NCBI GenBank assembly: GCA_905221605.1 | Contig: CAJNDS010000491.1 | Location: forward strand, 622,001-682,000 | DNA from: Symbiodinium natans | Lineage: Eukaryota; Sar; Dinophyceae; Suessiales; Symbiodiniaceae | Direction: 5' to 3' | Length of the DNA: 60,000 nt | Shown: piece after piece, positions 1 through 9,639 of the stretch | Numbering within the stretch: the stretch's first letter is position 1 | How the letters are laid out: each line of letters begins with the position of its first letter | Translations under genes and position numbers: made by a program | The notes under the pieces: model-generated | What the model was told of the DNA's origin: nothing | Seen by the model: the letters and a program-made list of their open reading frames with translations, nothing else | Databases searched by the model: none

Positions 1-54
1 GGCTCGTGATCCACTAGGCTGCACAGGCTTTAGATTCGAAACCCCAGGAGGCAG

Positions 55-120
55 CTTTGGGTCTTCTGCGCCTGGCCAGCGAAGTGGAGCCGCACATCGC
101 GAATCGCTTGAAGCGCCTGG
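55..120 (+). CDS. candidate internal exon, function unknown
   Basis: The open stretch follows an AG acceptor (GGCAG at 50-54) and reads LLRLASEVEPHIANRLKRLG before a GT at 121. The composition looks like a helical protein and is unlike the surrounding repeats. The following intron would end in the CCCTAAA array at 232-338. I recognise no domain. It could be chance, since only one short exon is visible at the window edge. Confidence 0.35.
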
Positions 121-231
121 GTCTAACTGACACCACTGCTTCCCATCCAGAACTCTTACTTGGGTGCTTGACGTTGGGGTACTGGATGGAGTGGCTGAAG
201 CAGGACCGCCCTGCACAGTCATTTTCTTCAT

Positions 232-338
232 ACCTAAACCCCTAAACCCTAAACCCTAAACCCTAAACCCTAAACCCTAAACCCTAACCCCTAAACCCCT
301 AAACCCCTAAACCCCTAAACCCCTAAACCCTAAACCCC
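232..338 (+). repeat. CCCTAAA telomere-like array
   Basis: About 14 units of CCCTAAA with CCCCTAAA variants. It is interstitial, not a chromosome end, because unique sequence flanks both sides. It sits upstream of the candidate exon at 385-446, in the C-rich orientation typical of intron 3' ends in this window. Confidence 0.95.
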
Positions 339-384
339 AATGAGCCTCTCCTTCCTGCCAAGATGGAGATGCTCGCAGCGCCAG

Positions 385-446
385 GTCTATGCACAACGAG
401 GCCAAGACGCACAGCTCAGTGCTGCGCAGCTTCGGCCGCTCCTTGG
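385..446 (+). CDS. candidate internal exon between two opposed telomere-like arrays
   Basis: After an AG acceptor (GCGCCAG) the frame reads MHNEAKTHSSVLRSFGRSL up to the G-rich array that starts at 447. It is flanked upstream by CCCTAAA and downstream by TTCAGGG/TTTAGGG, the arrangement seen around better-supported exons such as 3977-4088 and 36046-36165. Function unknown. Confidence 0.4.
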
Positions 447-605
447 CTTAGGGTTCAGGGTTCAGGGTTCAGGGTTCAGGGTTCAGGGTTCAGGGTTCAG
501 GGTTCAGGGTTTAGGGTTTAGGGTTTAGGGTTTAGGGTTCAGGGTTCAGGGTTTAGGGTTTAGGGTTTAGGGTTTAGGTTTTAGGGTTTAGGGTTTAGGG
601 TTTAG
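447..605 (+). repeat. TTCAGGG then TTTAGGG telomere-like array
   Basis: Roughly 22 heptamers. The proximal third is mostly the TTCAGGG variant and the rest mostly TTTAGGG. Variant blocks suggest local amplification of single variants and not capture of a fresh telomere. Confidence 0.95.
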
Positions 606-1699
606 CCTGGAAGCTTGAGTGCTTGGCCCACTCGGGACTTGGGGGTTTCGATGAGAAGGCCTTGGTCTGACTTCTTGGTTTTTCCTTTGTGCCCGAAACT
701 GAAGGAATGTACTTTCTATAGAGACCTGGGAAGGGCCTGAAATTTGGAGCTGGTTTCGTTTAGTGGCCGGGGGCGCAGGGCGGTGGTTGCAGATCCGGTA
801 GCTGTCATGCTTTTAATGCTGAAGCTGATGCTGTGTCTCAAGCCTCTTGCGTGGAATCCCGATCCCGGAACACGCTCACCCTATTTGTATGATTATGATG
901 ATTATATTCATATACTTATTGTTATTATAGTATTGCTATCATTATACTATGATGTTAATTATGTTTTCCTATGATTGCAGACATATTTTTAGTATTATTC
1001 TTCAATCATTAAAGTTATATATTCTCGGCCCGAGGCAGCTCTGCACCCTTTAAATTCTGCACCCGAAGGAAATCGATCTTACCTATAGGCTGCAAGTGGA
1101 GAGTTGCCGCAGGTTATCCCCACCGCAACGAACTCCTCGGTCGCCAAAGCTCAGATGCGGAGCTCGCTTGGCTCCGCCCCAAGCAACTCGCAGCAACCCG
1201 GGTTCAGGGAAATTTCCTCCAGGCATATGAACCTATAGGGGCAGCAGTCAGAGGATTCTCCTGCTTCTTTCCAGGATTGCACTGTGTGAAATTACAGGCG
1301 CGTGAACAGCTGCAGGAACCTTCCTTCATGGGCCCAGTCCGTTCGCCCAAAGTATCAGCAGAAGCTGGAGCCCAGCACCAAGGAGACGTGACGTGCTTGG
1401 GCAGTTTCGTGGCTTACAGACTCTAGCACTGTAGCGTCCCCTTGCGGTGCGCCAGTTTCGGCATTCATAGGGTTCAAGTGGGCATTTAGTCTGCACATAC
1501 TGTAAGTCGACCAGGGCGATCCTGCGGTTCCGGTGTAAGGGCCCAAGTTTCGTTTACTATGCGAGCCATTTTGACAACTAGGCACCCCAAACGAGGAGCT
1601 ACAACTCGGTTCCGAAGTTACCCCCCAAATGGTGGCACCTAATTTAGAGACCTATTTCCCAAATATGGGTTTAAACATAGTGTTTCCAACATGTCGTAG
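606..1699. other. intergenic or intronic DNA, no gene recognised
   Basis: No convincing exon. Positions 880-1020 are A/T-rich with a simple TTATGATGATTAT-like composition. The remainder is mixed sequence without repeats I could define. Confidence 0.5.
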
Positions 1700-1834
1700 A
1701 TGCTCAGTCAGGAGGCGGAGATGGTTCCGGCTGTTGAGAGCGGCCCGAAGCTCCGCATTCTCGTGCTCCACAGCAGCCTCGGTCGCACAGTAGCAGACGC
1801 TGCTGCTGCCAGTCTGGGCTTTGAGGGCTTCCAA
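1700..1834 (+). CDS. possible first exon of an FSH-like serine hydrolase
   Basis: The ATG-led frame contains GPKLRILVLHSS, which resembles the first beta-strand and loop of FSH1-type alpha/beta hydrolases (LRxLxLHG in the family). The downstream exon at 3977-4088 carries the FSH nucleophile motif, so both may belong to one gene on this strand. The open frame is cut at 1835 by an inverted-repeat element. The family glycine after His is replaced by Ser here. This is an inference from motif similarity only. Confidence 0.35.
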
Positions 1835-2023
1835 ACTGTCGTTTTTCCCTATGGCTTAACTCATCGCCTATGGCCTAACCTATGGCCTAATGTATTTTCC
1901 CTATGGCCTAACTCAGTCTGCATGAAAAGGAGAGAACCTTCTTCTTTTTTTGTGCCAGAATAATACATTAGGCCATAGGTTAGGCCATAGGTGATGCGTC
2001 AGGCCATAGGGAAAAACGACACT
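1835..2023. mobile_element. MITE-like element, family E (GTCGTTTTTCCCTATGG ends)
   Basis: The left end starts GTCGTTTTTCCCTATGG at 1838; the right end is its reverse complement, finishing at 2020. The arms (about 60 bases) carry reiterated CCTATGGCCTAA units. An ACT trinucleotide directly flanks both ends (1835-1837 and 2021-2023), consistent with a 3-bp target-site duplication. There is no coding capacity, so it would be non-autonomous. Confidence 0.8.
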
Positions 2024-2531
2024 TCGCAAGCTTTCGAAGCCTGTGGAGGCCGTTGAAAGCCCACAGGTGCCTAGATGAACCCCCTGAGAAAGTGCGTGGC
2101 TAGCCGTGCGGCAAGAATCATGGAACAGGTCTAGGATTTTGTTCAGTTTTGGGTGAATTGAGCCGACGTGGTATTCTGCGGGTGTTGCATCGTAGATGCC
2201 AGCCCGCGCCAGAGGCAATCGCCAGAATGCAGCCGACTTCAAGCGCAAAACTCGCTCGCCGCTGCAACCCCTGGAGGTGCTTTAACACATTTTTTGGGGC
2301 TACTGTCTCAAGAAATGACATAGTAATTGCGAAAGCTACATAGTAGTATGTAAATATAATAGTGATAGTCATAAGGCCATGAAAAAAACAGTATGTCTAT
2401 AGTAGCAAGAATGATATGGATGCGTGCCGGCGGCAGTCAATCGTCCTGTTGTCAAACCAGATGTATGTGCAAGAGAAGTCGTTGTAAAATGTTAGTGCGG
2501 CAAACTTGCAGACTGCCGCGTCTGGGGGCAG

Positions 2532-2597
2532 AGTAAAGAGTACAGTTGACTTCACCGACCACCCACGGGTGCCTCTGCTGCTGGAAACACTTCTTGG
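2532..2597 (+). CDS. candidate internal exon ending at a TTTAGGG donor
   Basis: After an AG acceptor (GGGGGCAG) the frame reads VKSTVDFTDHPRVPLLLETL and ends exactly where GTTTAGGG repeats begin, so the array itself would supply the GT donor. It lies between the two FSH-like exons on the same strand and could be part of that gene, but I recognise no motif. Confidence 0.4.
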
Positions 2598-2661
2598 GTT
2601 TAGGGTTTAGGGTTTAGGGTTTAGGGTTTAGGGTTTAGGGTTTAGGGTTTAGGGTTTAGGG
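2598..2661 (+). repeat. TTTAGGG telomere-like array
   Basis: About nine uninterrupted TTTAGGG units starting at the candidate exon end. Confidence 0.95.
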
Positions 2662-3362
2662 CCGGCGGGACGCGTGCGCTAGCCCAGTGGCCCGGTGCCC
2701 TGAAATGCTTCATGTGCCGTGAGAAGCCTTTGTGCTTGTGTAGGCGGTTGCAGATCTCCACTTCCTGGACGGGCCACATGCCTACACGCCGATGGGGGAG
2801 GCGGACTGGTATGATGGACTCAAAATAGGTCCTCAGTTTCAGGCTGTAGCTTAAGGATGTTTGGGAATGAATTAGATCCTGCTTGAAACTGGGCTTCGTC
2901 ACATCTGAGTTTCCTTGCTGGTTTGTTCTGAAGTCAGGGTAGCACAGACGCCCTAGACGCTGGCCGAAATCCTCCGTCTCCAAGTTGCGAGTTTTCTTGA
3001 GGGCTCCCTATAGTAGGAGCTACTGATGCAGACGAAGGGTTTTGGGTCTAGGGCGGGATCGTGCAAAGCACTGCCAGGCAAATGACTCCATTGGGAAGAT
3101 GGGTGCCAATGCTCCGAAGAACCGATCCTGGTGGAATCTCGACCGAACTGTAGTAGTAGGCGGCTTCCCGGCAAAGCACACATTGTGTTGCTTCCTGCTC
3201 TGGACCGTTGATCACCGAGAGGGCCACTCCAGGTGATGCGAGCTGAAAGATGTAGGCAGGTTGTTGGCATTGCCACACACCTTTCTCCAGGTGAGAAAAC
3301 GGACAAACTGATTTCTTCGCGACGCGGTATCTAAATTGGCTGGGACAGGTGGTTGCAACACC

Positions 3363-3468
3363 TTGGGCTGTCCCCCCCCCCTTATATTCACAGTCCTGAA
3401 TAGGGATTATAATAGGGAGGTATGATCATCCCGATCAAGGACTGCTAGTCTAAGGGGGAACATCCCCA
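3363..3468. mobile_element. MITE-like element, family A copy 1
   Basis: The left end TTGGGCTGTCCCCC and right end GGGGGAACATCCCCA are near-complementary. The internal CAGTCCTGAATAGGGATTAT and AAGGACTGCTAG pair. It matches copies near 12.7, 13.4, 21.9, 25.6, 47.2 and 48.6 kb. Confidence 0.75.
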
Positions 3469-3931
3469 GCGACACCGCTAGCTGAGAAAGCTCCAAACCT
3501 TGAAAACCCAAAGCCTACTTTTTTTGTAGTTTGCCTAAGAATCCTATACGGGTTTTGTAGTAATATCTCTCACAAAGAGGCAGGTTTTGGGCTCTTAAGG
3601 TAAGGCTTTTCAGGGTTTGGAGTGTGGGCCAGTAGTCAAGTAGGTGGCTTTAGGTCATACGTACTCTCGGGAACTGGACAAGGAAGTAGTGGGCCGAGCT
3701 CATGACAGTGGTCTGAGGAATTCCACCGATGACCCAGCCACGATGCGCTATGTGGCCTCGACCCTTCATATGGTTTCTGAAATTATGCTCCTTGAGTCTC
3801 GGGTAGACCTACAGGGATCTGGGGTCCCCCAACACTGGCCAGGAGCCGCATGTTCTTTTGTATGCCGCCCCTGCGCTCTACAAGTCGTAATTACCCTTTT
3901 CGTCCTAGGACCAATCGAAACTTGCTTAGTA

Positions 3932-3963
3932 TCCCTAAACCCTAAACCTAAACCCTAAACCCC
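3932..3963 (+). repeat. CCCTAAA telomere-like array
   Basis: Four to five units, one shortened to CCTAAA, ending 13 bases before the FSH exon acceptor. Confidence 0.9.
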
Positions 3964-3976
3964 ATCTGCCTCCGAG

Positions 3977-4088
3977 GTGGGCATTGAAAAGACCCTCGAG
4001 CACGTTGAGAATGCTTTCCGCGAGCATGGGCCCTTCGACGGCATCATCGGCTTCTCGCAGGCAGGAGCCATCTTAGCATCTCAGGCCG
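3977..4088 (+). CDS. FSH-type serine hydrolase, active-site exon
   Basis: The exon runs from an AG acceptor (CCGAG/GT) to a GT donor (GGCCG/GTTTCG). The frame contains GPFDGIIGFSQAGAILA. In the FSH1 serine-hydrolase family, GPFDGxxGFSQG marks the nucleophile elbow with the catalytic Ser, seen here in GFSQ. Upstream it reads EVGIEKTLEHVENAF, matching the helix before the elbow. The substrate is unknown; family members are cytosolic esterases. Other exons of the gene are only tentatively placed (1700-1834, 2532-2597). The catalytic Asp and His were not found, so a complete gene is not shown. Confidence 0.65.
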
Positions 4089-4094
4089 GTTTCG

Positions 4095-4148
4095 GGTTTA
4101 GGGTTTAGGGTTATGGTTTAGGGTTTAGGTTTAGGGTTTAAGGGTTAG
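4095..4148 (+). repeat. TTTAGGG telomere-like array, degenerate
   Basis: Six to seven units with point variants (TTATGG, TTTAGG), starting seven bases after the FSH exon. Confidence 0.9.
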
Positions 4149-4569
4149 AGGTACGCCAGAGCATCTTAAATCCGAAATCTTCAAGTCCACGTCTTTCGAC
4201 GGCTTGCAAGGGGGCAGAAGCTGTCACTCGAAGGGGTACCTGACTTCTGTGCCGCCTTTAATGGGATGTTTTGGGGGAGCATCTGGAGTCCGTCGTCTCA
4301 GCTGCATGTCAACTTAGGCCACTCGTGAGATGTGATGCAACGCGACATGCTGCGGTTCTTTCCTCCTGGAACAGGATTGGAGAGGTAGCACATGCATTCA
4401 GACAAGACAAAGAGTCGCCACAGCTTCTGTAGCATCAGCCTGTCGCAAGCACACCAAGAATAGAAAGAACAAAGGCAGGCAGATAGGTCTTGAGATATAT
4501 GCAGCAGGAGATGTGACATAACCTACTGGGTGTGTACTGACCTGAAGAAGCTCCTTCATTGTCGGCGGT

Positions 4570-6265
4570 ATGCAAGCCATGCAGATTCCGCCCGCGCCTG
4601 TTCCGGAAGAACCTTCTGGGGAGTCAGCGCACCTACGCAGCGTTGTGGACATCGTGGTCCGCATGGAGCCCGTTTCCGCTGACGTACTCCGCGCCACACG
4701 AGCAGGCGATGCACTGCAACCCTTGGCCCGAACTTTCTTCAGACCTGGCTACTTGCACCACCTGAGCCTATATCCCCCTTGGGAATTATTTTGTTTTGTT
4801 TTGTTTATATAAAACCCAAAAGAGGGTATCATGTAAACAGTATTTTTCTTAAGGCTCCAAAAGGGGGGAGCAGAGGAGCCATCAGACGAACGAGATCTCG
4901 ACGTTCTGGAGCCACAGCTGGCAGGGCTCAGCTTGGAAGAAGCATTTGACCCTTCTGCTGCTTTACAACGCCACTTAGGGGTACTTGGAAACATGATTCA
5001 CATTTTGGGGCACTATAATTCTTAAGAAACAGCAAAAAAATCTTGCTAGGGTTCCAGGTTCAGTATAGGCCAGCACTGCGGCTGCACTCTCCTGCTTGGG
5101 GGCTGCTGTCGCCTCAGGCCTCTTTTTTCTGGAGCTCCTCCCGGTGCTTCGGATGCCGGAAGATTCCGCTCATTGGCAGTCATTCTGGGCAGGGGCTGTA
5201 GGCATCATTCTCTATTCCATCGTGCTTGTGCTGTGGAGATCCAAGAGCCCGGTCTTTGTGGATGTGATCTGCGTAGATCAAGTAAATCCGCAAAGGAAAG
5301 GGCAAGGGATGCTAAGCATCGGCGGTTTTCTCAAGCACTCCAGCTCGATGCTCATTTTGTTTGACGCGACCTTCTGCCATAGACTGTGGTGCGTCTTCGA
5401 GATCGCAGCCTTCGTGAAGAGCAGGCCCAAGGGCCAGCGTCCAAAATTCATCATTCGGCCCACCACTCTTGGCCCATGCTATCTCTTGTTCACGATGACG
5501 GTCTGGGCATTGACGATTGTGGGTGACATTGTTCCAGACAGCGATCAGGAGTTGATGTGGGCGCTCCAGGCCCTGGCTGTGTTCATCGGCTTTTCCGGGA
5601 GCACCTTCGTTCTCAGACGCTTCTTCCACTCGGTCGACGCGTGCCGCGACATGTTGGGGGTCTTTACTGTTCGAGATGCCAGCTGCTGCTGTTGCAGCAG
5701 CAACCATGCAGACAACCATGGCCTGTGCGACCGGAAGATCATGATCGAGTGCATCACGGCATGGTTTGGCAGCGTCGAAAACTTTGAGGATGCTGTGAGA
5801 AGTGACCTCGCAGGAGTTGTGCTGGAACAATCCCAGCAGGCGATTTCCTATGGCCAAGTCGTGCTGGCTCTCGTTCCCCTGGTTTGGAACTACTTGGACA
5901 GAGCTTCGGCATACGCCAGATTCACATCATGGGATCCCAGAACTCAGGCGCTACGAGAGTTGATAAGAGGACTGGGCTGGTGGTTGGGGCTCGGCCCATT
6001 GGCCGCTCTCACGCAATTTTGGCTGACATACAAGTTGCGGTGGAGGTGCAGCACATGGTGGTGCGATGCGCTGTTGAACCTGCCCCCACTGCTCGGCATG
6101 GGGGTCGTGATTGCTGGGCTGCAGCAGTTTGAACACTGGTGCTTCGTGCTGGTGGCCTTCGAGCATGATGCAAAAGTTCCCGCCATGTTGGTCTTTTCAA
6201 CAGCCACGATCACTGCGGCACTGGCGCTTTTTCGGTGTGCGCGGCATGCCCGGATTCACAGTTAG
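4570..6265 (+). CDS. TIR-like multi-pass membrane protein (dinoflagellate-type)
   Basis: Proposed exons are 4570-4765, 4871-about 4960 and 5069-6265. The 5069 exon follows a TATAG acceptor. It opens with a hydrophobic helix, then about 50 residues with VDVICVDQ, K, GGFLKHSS and HRLWCVFEIAAF. This matches the TIR-like or nucleoside-hydrolase-like module (D-x-CIDQ, LWCVxE) common in protist membrane proteins. Several more membrane helices follow (for example LLFTMTVWALTIVG, VVLALVPLVWNYL, LPPLLGMGVVIAGL), with a Cys cluster DASCCCCSS. The first intron, 4766-4870, would be GC-AG and is made of a family D element; splicing joins LHHL to TEEPSDERDLDVLE in frame. The upstream start and the 4960-5069 junction are uncertain. 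It is likely a membrane signalling or sensing protein; the ligand is unknown. A paralogue lies at 42161-44917. Confidence 0.7.
4766..4870. mobile_element. family D element forming a GC-AG intron
   Basis: Contains TATATCCCCCTTGGGAATTA, a central TATATAAAACCC and a right end AAGGCTCCAAAAGGGGG. The same three blocks recur at 6785-6883 and 59838-59913. Here it lies between two coding stretches, and removal as GC...AG keeps the frame. Confidence 0.65.
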
Positions 6266-6548
6266 ATGCATTGGCAGCGACGTGTGCTCCAGCTCAAAAA
6301 CAGGACGATTCTGAGAACAGTGTCCACGTTGGTACGATTGGAATTCGCGATGTTTCACGCATGTTTATGATTGCTGGCTTCCTGGCTTCCCCGCACTGTG
6401 CATGCAGAATGCCCAGGTCGCAGCGCAAGTTTTTAAATCTGAGCTTTGTAGAGAAGACTGTTTTGACAATAGAGACGCAAAATGAGCGCATCGTTTAGCA
6501 GAGTTTTCACGGTACCAGATCAGAAGTTCGCTTAGCCCTAACCATGCA

Positions 6549-6678
6549 CCCTAAACTCTAAACCCTAAACCCTAAACCCTAAACCCTAAACCCTAAACCC
6601 TAAACCCTAAACCCTAACCCTAAACCCTAAGCCCTAAGCCCTAAGCCCTAAGCCCTAAGCCCTAAGCCCTAAGCCCTA
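6549..6678 (+). repeat. CCCTAAA then CCCTAAG telomere-like array
   Basis: About 19 units. The first ten are CCCTAAA and the last eight CCCTAAG, again a homogeneous block of one variant. It precedes the candidate exon at 6708. Confidence 0.95.
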
Positions 6679-6707
6679 CCTCTTTCTCGGACTCTGTGCA
6701 TCCGCAG

Positions 6708-6784
6708 GGCGGATGCCTCGCGGGAGTGCTTGCAGCGATGCAGCCGCGACGCTTGGGCGCGTTTCATGCCCCCGGTGCTTGTTC
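6708..6784 (+). CDS. candidate exon between telomere-like array and family D element
   Basis: After the acceptor CCGCAG the frame reads ADASRECLQRCSRDAWARF and ends at the family D element, as the exon at 4570-4765 does. The open composition and flanks suggest an exon; function unknown. Confidence 0.4.
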
Positions 6785-6883
6785 TATATCCCCCTTGGGA
6801 ATTATTTTTCATAATCTTTGTTTATATAAAACCCAAGAGGATATTGATAATATTGTGTTTAGTAAGGTTCTAAGGGGAGTATA
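6785..6883. mobile_element. family D element copy 2
   Basis: TATATCCCCCTTGGGAATTA, central TATATAAAACCCAAGAG, and right end AAGGTTCTAAGGGGAGTATA. The ends form an imperfect inverted repeat. Confidence 0.7.
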
Positions 6884-8194
6884 GTGTTCAGGGTGGGCTG
6901 ATAGCGCTCTGAAACTTATCGGTTTAAGTCTAAGGCTTTAGGGCTTGGTGGTGTGCAAGGGCTGAAGTTCTTGTGCCTTTGGGGCCGAGAGCAAGGTAAT
7001 AAGGGCTGCCTACGGGAGAGCACGCAGGCGAGCGAGACAGAGAGAGAGAGGAGGAGGGCGAATGAAGGGGAGAATTCTGCGTGACTAGCAGTCGGAGGGC
7101 CCAGGATAGCGAGCCGTACGGTGTGTCTCACAGACAGAAGGCCTCTCGCAAGATGTTTATAGGTGGTGCATGTCGCATCCAGCGGAGCTCATCCCGCTAA
7201 AAAGGTTGAGGGGTGCAACTCGCGCCGGGGGGGAAGGAGATGCCGTGAAAGCGAGTGGGGTGGGGAGGGGAGGGAGGGAGGGAGAGAGAGGGAGACAGCG
7301 AGGCCGGCCAAGCAGTTAGTTTGCCGTCTTGGATGCAAATCGGGGGCAGGGATTCTTTTCCTATTCAGTGCGGAGTTGTTCTTCGTTGTGTAGCCCTTTG
7401 GTAGGCACCCCAGTCCCGTCATTTCCGATCCAATCGAAAACCTAAGCTTCAACGGTGAAGGATTTAGGCTGAGGGCCCTGCGTCGGATTGGGACCAGGTG
7501 CGGCCAGAGTGTGCAATGTGTGCATGTGTGGGTAGAGTTGCAAACATCCAGGCTGGCCGGAACGCTGGTCCCGTGAACACCACAACCCCGCGCAGACCAA
7601 CATTTCGGACCCTAAGCCCTCTAAACCCTAACCCTAGAAGTGATGCCTGCCGAATCCGAGGTGGGCACATAAAGACTTTCGGCTGCACGTGGCCGCCTTC
7701 ACTGGCGGCTCATGGTTTCGGGGTGTTTCGGGTATGGACTGCGCATACTTGGAGGTTCATGGGCGCTGTTTACCCCAGTTATTTAAGGGCTAACGCCGCT
7801 GCCGCCGACCCCCGTGGAACCGGGGGGTCGGTGCGCGTGTGGGGTCGGCCCGTGCGTTTACTCATGGTTGTTTTCACATTCCATTTCGTATCTCAGATGT
7901 TTCCGATGCTTCCGACATTGCTTCTATTGTAAGGGAGGACGCGCCAGCAGACACAAACTAATCTTGTTTGGCGTCCCCCTTCCGTCATGCCCCCTCAATC
8001 TGTTCTACGTCCTTCGCTGGGTCGGGTTCCTTTAGGCATGGGGCCATTACCAGCCCCTGTTGCTCGACCATGCAGGTCATGGCAGGCTCCCATTTCGTCT
8101 CCAGTTCTAAAACCCTTTACGCTTTGAGTTTCTCTATCCGGCCCTTCAACAGTATCTGAACCAAAAGCAGGCTGCAGCGCGTCCTTCTTGAGTT
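6884..8194. other. no gene recognised; purine-rich simple sequence in part
   Basis: Positions 7040-7060 and 7255-7300 are GA-rich simple sequence. At 7746 there is a one-sided match (TACTTGGAGGTTCATGG) to the family B end without a partner arm. Open frames here lack protein-like composition. Confidence 0.5.
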
Positions 8195-9638
8195 TTGCAG
8201 CAGATTGGAAACAGTGGTATGCATCAGTGCTGTTTTATCTTCAATGTTGACGACATTGACGCGATGTTTGACATTGACGAAGCATCGCAGGCTAGTAGGG
8301 CGCTTCTCGCAATGTCCCCGTCCAGCAATGCCGTCCGGAATGCCCAGCGCTTGGTTGCGCGCACTGCCGCGCAAAGGAAGGCGGTGCAACAGCTGCGCAA
8401 CATTGATTGGACGTGTAGGAGTGGTGCGCGGGTGGCAATCAGCAGCCGGGACGAGTATAAGCGACCTCGGCAGTGTCGATAGCTTTACGAAGATGCCAGA
8501 GGTTGTGTGGGTGGAATTTTCCTCGCCGAAAAAAGCGTGGCAGCTGAAAGGGGTGCCGCAGCCGAACGTGTACCCTGTTGTCCCACGCTCTGGCAGCTGG
8601 TATCTGGATAAAAGACGCAAAAACCCGAAGCTCAGAATCAGCCGTCGCCAGGTGCCACTCGCGCCCGCATTCGCCCTGACAGCGCACACCGCCCAGGGTA
8701 TGACGCTGGAGGACGGTGTCATCGCGGACTGCGATGTGCCGCCGGGAACGAACATAATCACGTGTTACATTGCAGTAACGCGCGTCCGTGAGCGGGAGAA
8801 GCTGCTCATTTCGCGACCGTTTCCTGCAGCTCCTTTTCAGCAGGGCCTCGCCGGCCAACGAGATCTGCTATTGCAGTGCTGGCGCGGCGCTCAGCCAGAC
8901 TGGGCCGCCGTGCGTGCCCGCTACAACGTAACAAAACGCTGCAGCTCCTGCGACATTCAGAAGCGCACAAACGCCTTTGCCCAGCCGCAGTGGCGCGCAG
9001 AAGACGCGACACGAGTGTGCAAGGAGCGCGTGCGTTCTTTCCTCGCGCAGAACAAACCCTGGCGATGCGCCGTGTGCTTGAACTTCCAGGAGATAGCATG
9101 TTTTCCAAAAGAAGCCAAAAATCCGCGGAAGACGTGGAGCCGTGTCTGCAATTCTTGCATGGCAGACCGACGCTGCTACCGGTGCGGGCAAGTCCGGACA
9201 GAAGACATGTTCAGTGCACGGCAGTGGAAACGTGGCGGGAAGACAGGACATTGCAAGCGCTGCGCTCGGCAAGTCTGCGGGAAACCCGTGCCGGCTGAAC
9301 GCGTCAGCTTCGATCGCGCACGTCGCTTTGTGCGCAGCACGCATCGGAAACGAACTGTCAACCAGGTGTGGAAGCAGGTCCATGAGATTCTCCGACAAAG
9401 AGACTCCCCGTCAGTGGGTGAAGACGGGGAGAAACGTCGGCAGCGACTCGTGTCGTTATTGGGTGAGGAGGGGGACAGCACGGATGTGCGTACGGTGGAG
9501 GCATGTTCCTCGACAAGCGCGACTGGTCGCGTGCCCAAGTTGCGGCCACGAAGTAAGGACGAGAGCACAAACGCGAGTGAAAAATCTCCACCGTCGTCTC
9601 CGTCTGTCCGCAAGAGCAATGGTGCCTCTCTGGCGTGA
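8195..9638 (+). pseudogene. PIF1-like helicase C-terminal region with Cys-rich tail, frameshifted
   Basis: Positions 8195-8465 read, in one frame, a stretch with IDWTCRSGARVAISSRDEYK. The reading then continues in another frame as LGSVDSFTKMPEVVWVEF, so one extra base near 8465 breaks the gene. The second part has QVPLAPAFALTAHTAQGMTL and CYIAVTRVREREKLLI, the conserved late motifs of superfamily 1B (PIF1/RecD-like) helicases. It is followed by a tail with repeated CxxC pairs and an F-x-x-x-QW motif seen twice (AFAQPQW, MFSARQW), a probable zinc-binding module. Walker A and B motifs are missing, so the 5' end is gone. It has no introns, unlike neighbouring genes, which hints at insertion by a mobile element or retro-copy. 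Stop at 9636-9638. Confidence 0.7.
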
Positions 9639-9639
9639 A

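Noticed and set aside
232-605. True chromosome end
   Set aside because: Arrays of both orientations are short, flanked by unique sequence and repeated throughout the window, so they are interstitial.
1556-1578. AGCCATTTTG resembling the core of the dinoflagellate spliced leader
   Set aside because: Only ten bases match; the flanking GGCTCAAG part is absent, so no relict leader or leader RNA gene can be claimed.
7746-7800. Fourth family B element
   Set aside because: One terminus matches but the other arm is missing; could be a fragment or chance.
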